Below are positions 41,769-45,548 of a stretch of 45,548 nt of DNA, in pieces (the stretch's first letter is position 1; every line of letters begins with the position of its first letter). The notes beneath the pieces are model-generated. The model was given only the letters and a program-made list of their open reading frames with translations, searched no databases and was not told the origin of the DNA. A program made the position numbers and the translations under genes. Source of the DNA: Priapulus caudatus (taxonomy: Eukaryota; Priapulida; Priapulimorpha; Priapulimorphida; Priapulidae); the NCBI RefSeq assembly GCF_000485595.1, contig NW_014577157.1:83235-128782 (forward strand). The letters run 5' to 3'.

Positions 41769-44106
41769 ATGCGTCTGCGGCCAAAAAAGCCTGCCCCAGA
41801 ACACACAGCATCTGCTATAGAATCCGCTCCATGTCCAAAGAAAACAGTAGAAGTGATGAGAGAGTACAGACAGATGATGAAGGACAATCCAGAACTGTAC
41901 AAGTCCCACCGAGAATGCGACACATTGCGTTTGAAGTTGTTTCGACTAAATGTCCAATGAACAAAAGAAGAACTGTAGCAAGAAAGCAAAAGAGCGAATG
42001 AGAAGGTATAGGGAGAGAAAAAAAGCAGGTGAAAGCAACCCGAAAAAAGCAGTAAGATTGAACAAGGCTGAGACAGAGAAACAGAGAACTAGATGGAGAG
42101 GGCAGAAGAAAAAACAACGGAAAACATGACGGTGCAAAAGAAACGTAGAGTAAACGAAAAAAGATGTACGAAATATCACCAAAAGAAAACATTGTCCGCC
42201 TCAGCCGTTCCTACGACCACTTCAGCTGTTCTAGTGACCAGTTCAGCCGTTCCTACGACTACTTCAGCCATTCAATCGACCAGTTCAGCAATTCCAACCG
42301 CCAGTGGTACCTACAGTGGAGACGCAAAAAGAAAAACAGTTTCACGATCGCTTAAATCCCAAGGCATCCGCAGCGATTTGCGGACAGTATGTCTGCCATC
42401 ATAAAGAAAGCAACGCCACGGAAGCGGGCTGCTCTTGAGAAGCGCTTGATATTCAGCCCGAGAAAAAAGAGACGCCTAGACTTCTTAGAAACGAACATCT
42501 GGCGACTCTACAGACTACCAAATACACCAGATCCAAGTCTTGAGAGCGAGAAACATTCTATGGATATCACTGAAGAAGAAAAACGTTGCCATAAATACAC
42601 TAAGAAAACAATTTGGATTCAGCTACAAATTCCTGTCAAAGTCCACCATAGAAGACCAGTACCAAAAAAGGAGTGATTCTTTACCGGAGGAAACAGTTCA
42701 ACGAGTTGAAAGCTTTTATCAACGTGGTGACATATCAAGGAGATGCCAATTGCTAGACTCGTGACCAAACAGAACATGATTGCCAAGAAAGCTTTGGAAT
42801 CGTCGCTTAAAGCTACATATGAACAGTTTAAAGAGGAAAATCCAGAAACACCAATGAGCTACAGTAACTTTGTGAAGCTTCGACCAAGGAATGTTAAACC
42901 AGTGAACGGTCATAAACTCATGCAATGTTTGTGCGAGTACTGTGTCAATGTGGAAATGAAGTTGAGTGCTGTCAACACAGTGTGCATTTAAAATCACGTT
43001 CAAGACGCAACAATCAAGAACAAATTTGATGCGTCAGACATAACGTTGTGTCCAAAAGAAGGCGACAGGCACCAGGCAAAGTGCATTGACAGAACATTCA
43101 ATGCCTGTGGCACTGGTACCATCCAAGCCAAACTTCTGCCATTGACTCAAAGAGGAGCAGCTGTAAAAGGGAAGAAGTGGCAAACCGAGAAATATAAAAA
43201 CAAGGACGGGAAAGAATGCAGCCACATGGTCCTCAAGGAAACAAATGGAACAGTAGAGCAGCTGGTTAATGACCTAGAAGAGGATTTGAAGCCATTCAGC
43301 AAGCACTTGTTTAATGCCAAATGGCAGTCAAAACAGTTTGATGACCTGAGGAAGAATGTGCCAACGGACGAACTGGGTGGTTTTTTGCTTGGATTTTGCA
43401 GAGAACTCCAATTGCCACTACCAGGATGAAGCACAAAGTGCCCACTGGTCCTACAACCAAGCGACCATACATCCAATTGTGGCATATTACAAGTGTCCAC
43501 AGTGTGAGGAATCCATGCATGAATCGTTGATGTTTATAACTGACGACCGCAAGCATGACCAACATGCTGTTCAGCATTTCGTCACCATCGCGAACCGCCA
43601 TCTACTGGAGAGGGGCCTAAACATTGAACGCGAAGTTCATTTTTCGGATGGTTTAGCCTCTCAGTACAAGAGCAAGGTCTCCTTCACAGATGCCTCCTTT
43701 GCGTCGGACGATTTTGGGATCACGGTGGAGAAGAACTTCTTTGGCAGCCATCATGGAAAAGGGCCTTGCGACGGAGAGATCGGGGTCCTGAAGAAAAGCA
43801 CTTCCGTAACCGTCACATCCAGGCAATCCATCATCAGCAATGCAGAGGAACTCTATGCATATGGCAAAGCCTCGCTGACCCGCGAAGGAGACCATGAGCA
43901 TTCAAAGCGGACCTTGAATGGATGTGAAGTCCGAGGACATTTGCCGAAACAGGAACGATAGAAGAAATGTCAAAGCAGTAGCTGGAACACGGTCACAGCA
44001 TGCAGTGAAGGGGGTACACGCATTTGTGGTGTCCGTTATGGAAAGGTCTTGCTTCTGCATTACATGCACATCCACTGGTGACAAGTTATGTGCCAATGCA
44101 GATTAG
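41769..44106 (+). pseudogene. DDE-like transposase family (HGKGPCDG type), many frameshifts
   Basis: A protein can be followed through several frames: REYRQMMKDNPELYKSHREC, a basic Lys/Arg-rich region, LRKQFGFSYKFLSKSTIED, then SYSNFVKLRPRNVKPVNGHK, CLCEYCVNVEMKL, FCLDFAENSNCHYQDEAQSA, SYNQATIHPIVAYYKCPQC, VHFSDGLASQYKSK, NFFGSHHGKGPCDGEIGVLK and VKAVAGTRSQHAVKG. The DFAEN, SDG.ASQYK and HGKG.CDG motifs belong to a multicopy invertebrate family with an RNase H-like catalytic core. The breaks (for example near 42330, 42640, 42740, a TAA at 42989, near 43400 and near 43920) show a dead copy. I know no specific name for the family. Confidence 0.65.
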
Positions 44107-44139
44107 ACGGGGACTGGAAGGTGGTTTCCCTTGCACCAT

Positions 44140-44240
44140 CGCAAAGAGGACGGAGCCGTGGAGGCACACAGGAGCAGGGAGAAGTCCGAGGGCGTAGGAG
44201 AGGACGGAGCCGTGGAGGCACACAGGAGCAGGGAGAAGGG
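44140..44240 (+). repeat. Tandem duplication, about 55 bp
   Basis: GAGGACGGAGCCGTGGAGGC followed by ACACAGGAGCAGGGAGAAG occurs at about 44147 and again at about 44202. Confidence 0.85.
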
Positions 44241-44348
44241 ACCATTACCTAATTCTGATACATTTTTTGACCACTAGAAATAGTAGAATGAAAACTAATT
44301 CAATTGCTTACGGGCGTACACCTAAAATCATACGACCCTAGACCCGAC

Positions 44349-44460
44349 CCACGCCCGCACGCACGCACGTGTACGTGTACACGCACACACGCATGTGTAA
44401 GTTCACACGCATGCACGCATGTGTACGTGCACACGCACGCACGCACGTGTACGTGCACTA
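44349..44460. repeat. CACG/GTAC microsatellite
   Basis: The same (ACGC)n and ACGTGTACGTGCAC motif seen at 37.2 and 41.0 kb, but without the repeat E leader. Confidence 0.85.
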
Positions 44461-44636
44461 CATAAACAGCGCTTTCTAGCAGAACATGTGGTCATTCATC
44501 TGTAAATGTCAAGCAGCCCGCTTCGCTTCTGCCAACCACAACACGTACGTCACGTGAAACATCGCTATTAGACCTGCACGATGGCGTGTGGATATGTTTG
44601 CTAGTAAATTAGACCCGCTAAAATTCGAGACTGTTA

Positions 44637-44699
44637 GCTGGCAGCAATTGATCCGTGCGCCGACCTTTCGATTTGGCGCACGGATCAATAGCTGCCAGC
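44637..44699. repeat. 25-bp hairpin
   Basis: Arms 44637-44661 and 44675-44699 (GCTGGCAGC...GTGCGCC and its complement) pair with one mismatch around a 13-base loop. Confidence 0.75.
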
Positions 44700-44861
44700 G
44701 CATGATACTTTCGTAGGACGTTCATGCGGTCACATGCGCCTTGCCGTGGAACTGCGCGCAAGATCCGCGCTCAGCGGGCAGGATCAACACCTCTCAGGCG
44801 ACGCTTCTCTGGTATCCGGTCTCTCATCTGGATCTGCGACATCTAAATCAGGGCCGCCCAA

Positions 44862-45240
44862 ATGACACATTCACAGTTTTTCGATGCCTTAGCAGAAAAG
44901 GTAGAAGCTATGACTGCAGCAGATGAGCGTCGCCACAATGTGTGTCACTTATCAAAATACATCTCTGTACCAGATCTCATAAGCGATGTGTCCAATGACC
45001 TTCCAGCTAACACTCCAATACCGAGCGAAACAACAGTATTGTATTCATTTGTGCCCAAAAATTCACACGTAAGAACATTATAACTGTACAAGTCGAAGAT
45101 ACCTTTGCAGTTCAAAATTCAAATGCGCCAACTACAATCATGATCATCACACATTGATGAACATTACTGCTGTGCTTTGTTCAAATACATGCGGCATTAT
45201 GCATTCAAGTTCCGTGACCATGCGGCTTTTGCTTTGTAAG
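44862..45240 (+). pseudogene. Remnant of a repeat-family ORF (KYMRHYAFKFRDH type)
   Basis: ATG 44862 gives MTHSQFFDALAEKVEAMTAA and later IPSETTVLYSFVPKN. After a stop at 45081, another frame gives YKSKIPLQFKIQMRQL and HYCCALFKYMRHYAFKFRDH. The order PSE...L.F.PKN, Y...I...F....RQLR, HYC.ALF.Y.R..A..FR matches a multicopy family in cnidarian and sponge genomes whose next motif is LDDKH.I..GEP. That motif is not present here; the frame decays after 45240. Function unknown. Confidence 0.5.
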
Positions 45241-45548
45241 GATGGCTTTTGCTTATCGGCCACGGTAGTTACATAGTTTTGTTCAGTGGACTATAGAGGG
45301 CAGAGCGAGCCGAAGATGGAGGTCGTAGAGGCGTTAAAAGTTTGTGAAATGTGAAAGAGGTGAGGAGTAATCGTCGAAAATCGCGCAAACGGAGTTTCCT
45401 ACCTTCTTTATATATTACTAGCTGCGGGTAGTATTCATACTACTAATAATTGGACACAATAGGAACATTGGGTAAAAATCGACAATATAACATTGCACAC
45501 AATATCAATATTTACAAATCAGTGTAATAAGATAATAAGCAATGGGGA
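45241..45548. other. Right edge, no gene recognised
   Basis: AT-rich toward the end. A GAGCGAGCCGAAGATGGAGG stretch near 45305 could be the start of a transcript, but nothing further supports it. Confidence 0.35.

Overview
This is eukaryotic DNA with intron-containing genes, most likely from a marine invertebrate (cnidarian, sponge, mollusc or similar). The reasons are spliced exons with GT/AG borders, AT-rich spacers, a TTAGGG-type telomere-like array, and protein families that are abundant in those genomes. I see no bacterial operon, CRISPR array, rRNA or complete tRNA. There is no clear housekeeping gene. Nearly every coding segment belongs to a transposable element or to a multicopy family spread by one. 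Family names come from remembered conserved motifs, not from a search.

Layout. 0.8-2.0 kb (-): exons of a THAP/SWIM zinc-finger gene. 3.2-5.1 kb (+): an uninterrupted CACTA (En/Spm)-like transposase. 5.5-7.7 kb: PIF/Harbinger remnants, a 142-bp foldback MITE carrying bZIP/E-box-like sites, a possible Gag fragment and an LTR-like promoter block. 7.75-12.5 kb (+): an orphan DUF4806-type exon, then a multi-exon DUF4806 gene with consistent splice phases, cut off at its 3' end. 13.1-13.7 kb: a pogo/Tigger pseudogene. 14-15.5 kb: an RGG-rich ORF, an acidic tail and a coiled-coil exon. 16.3-18.1 kb (-): a Harbinger transposase with an intact DDE core. 18.9-19.5 kb: interstitial telomeric repeats, a tRNA-like SINE head and a G-rich tract. 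19.84-24.47 kb and 32.65-37.11 kb: a direct duplication of about 4.5 kb holding a DUF7869-like gene and the 5' end of a PIN/FEN-like gene. 23.9-28.9 kb (+): that large PIN-plus-cysteine-rich gene, heavily disabled and interrupted by a second Harbinger-type insertion. 29.5-32.4 kb: pieces of two hAT transposases, then a 25-N assembly gap. 37.2-39.0 kb: an LTR, primer-binding site and leader. 39-41.3 kb: minisatellites and CACG microsatellite. 41.5-44.1 kb: a foldback element and another DDE-like pseudogene. 44.9-45.3 kb: a remnant of a further repeat-family ORF.

Two conclusions stand out. First, a three-way comparison shows that 19.84-23.1 kb carries many single-base insertions and its partner at 32.65-35.74 kb carries single-base deletions. 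Both look like unpolished long-read sequence next to the N gap, so broken frames there should not be taken as biology without checking. Second, the most interesting protein is the broken gene at 23.9-28.9 kb. It joins a zinc-finger-like N-terminus, a PIN/FEN-type nuclease signature and a CXC-like cysteine cluster, and looks like a mobile nuclease family.
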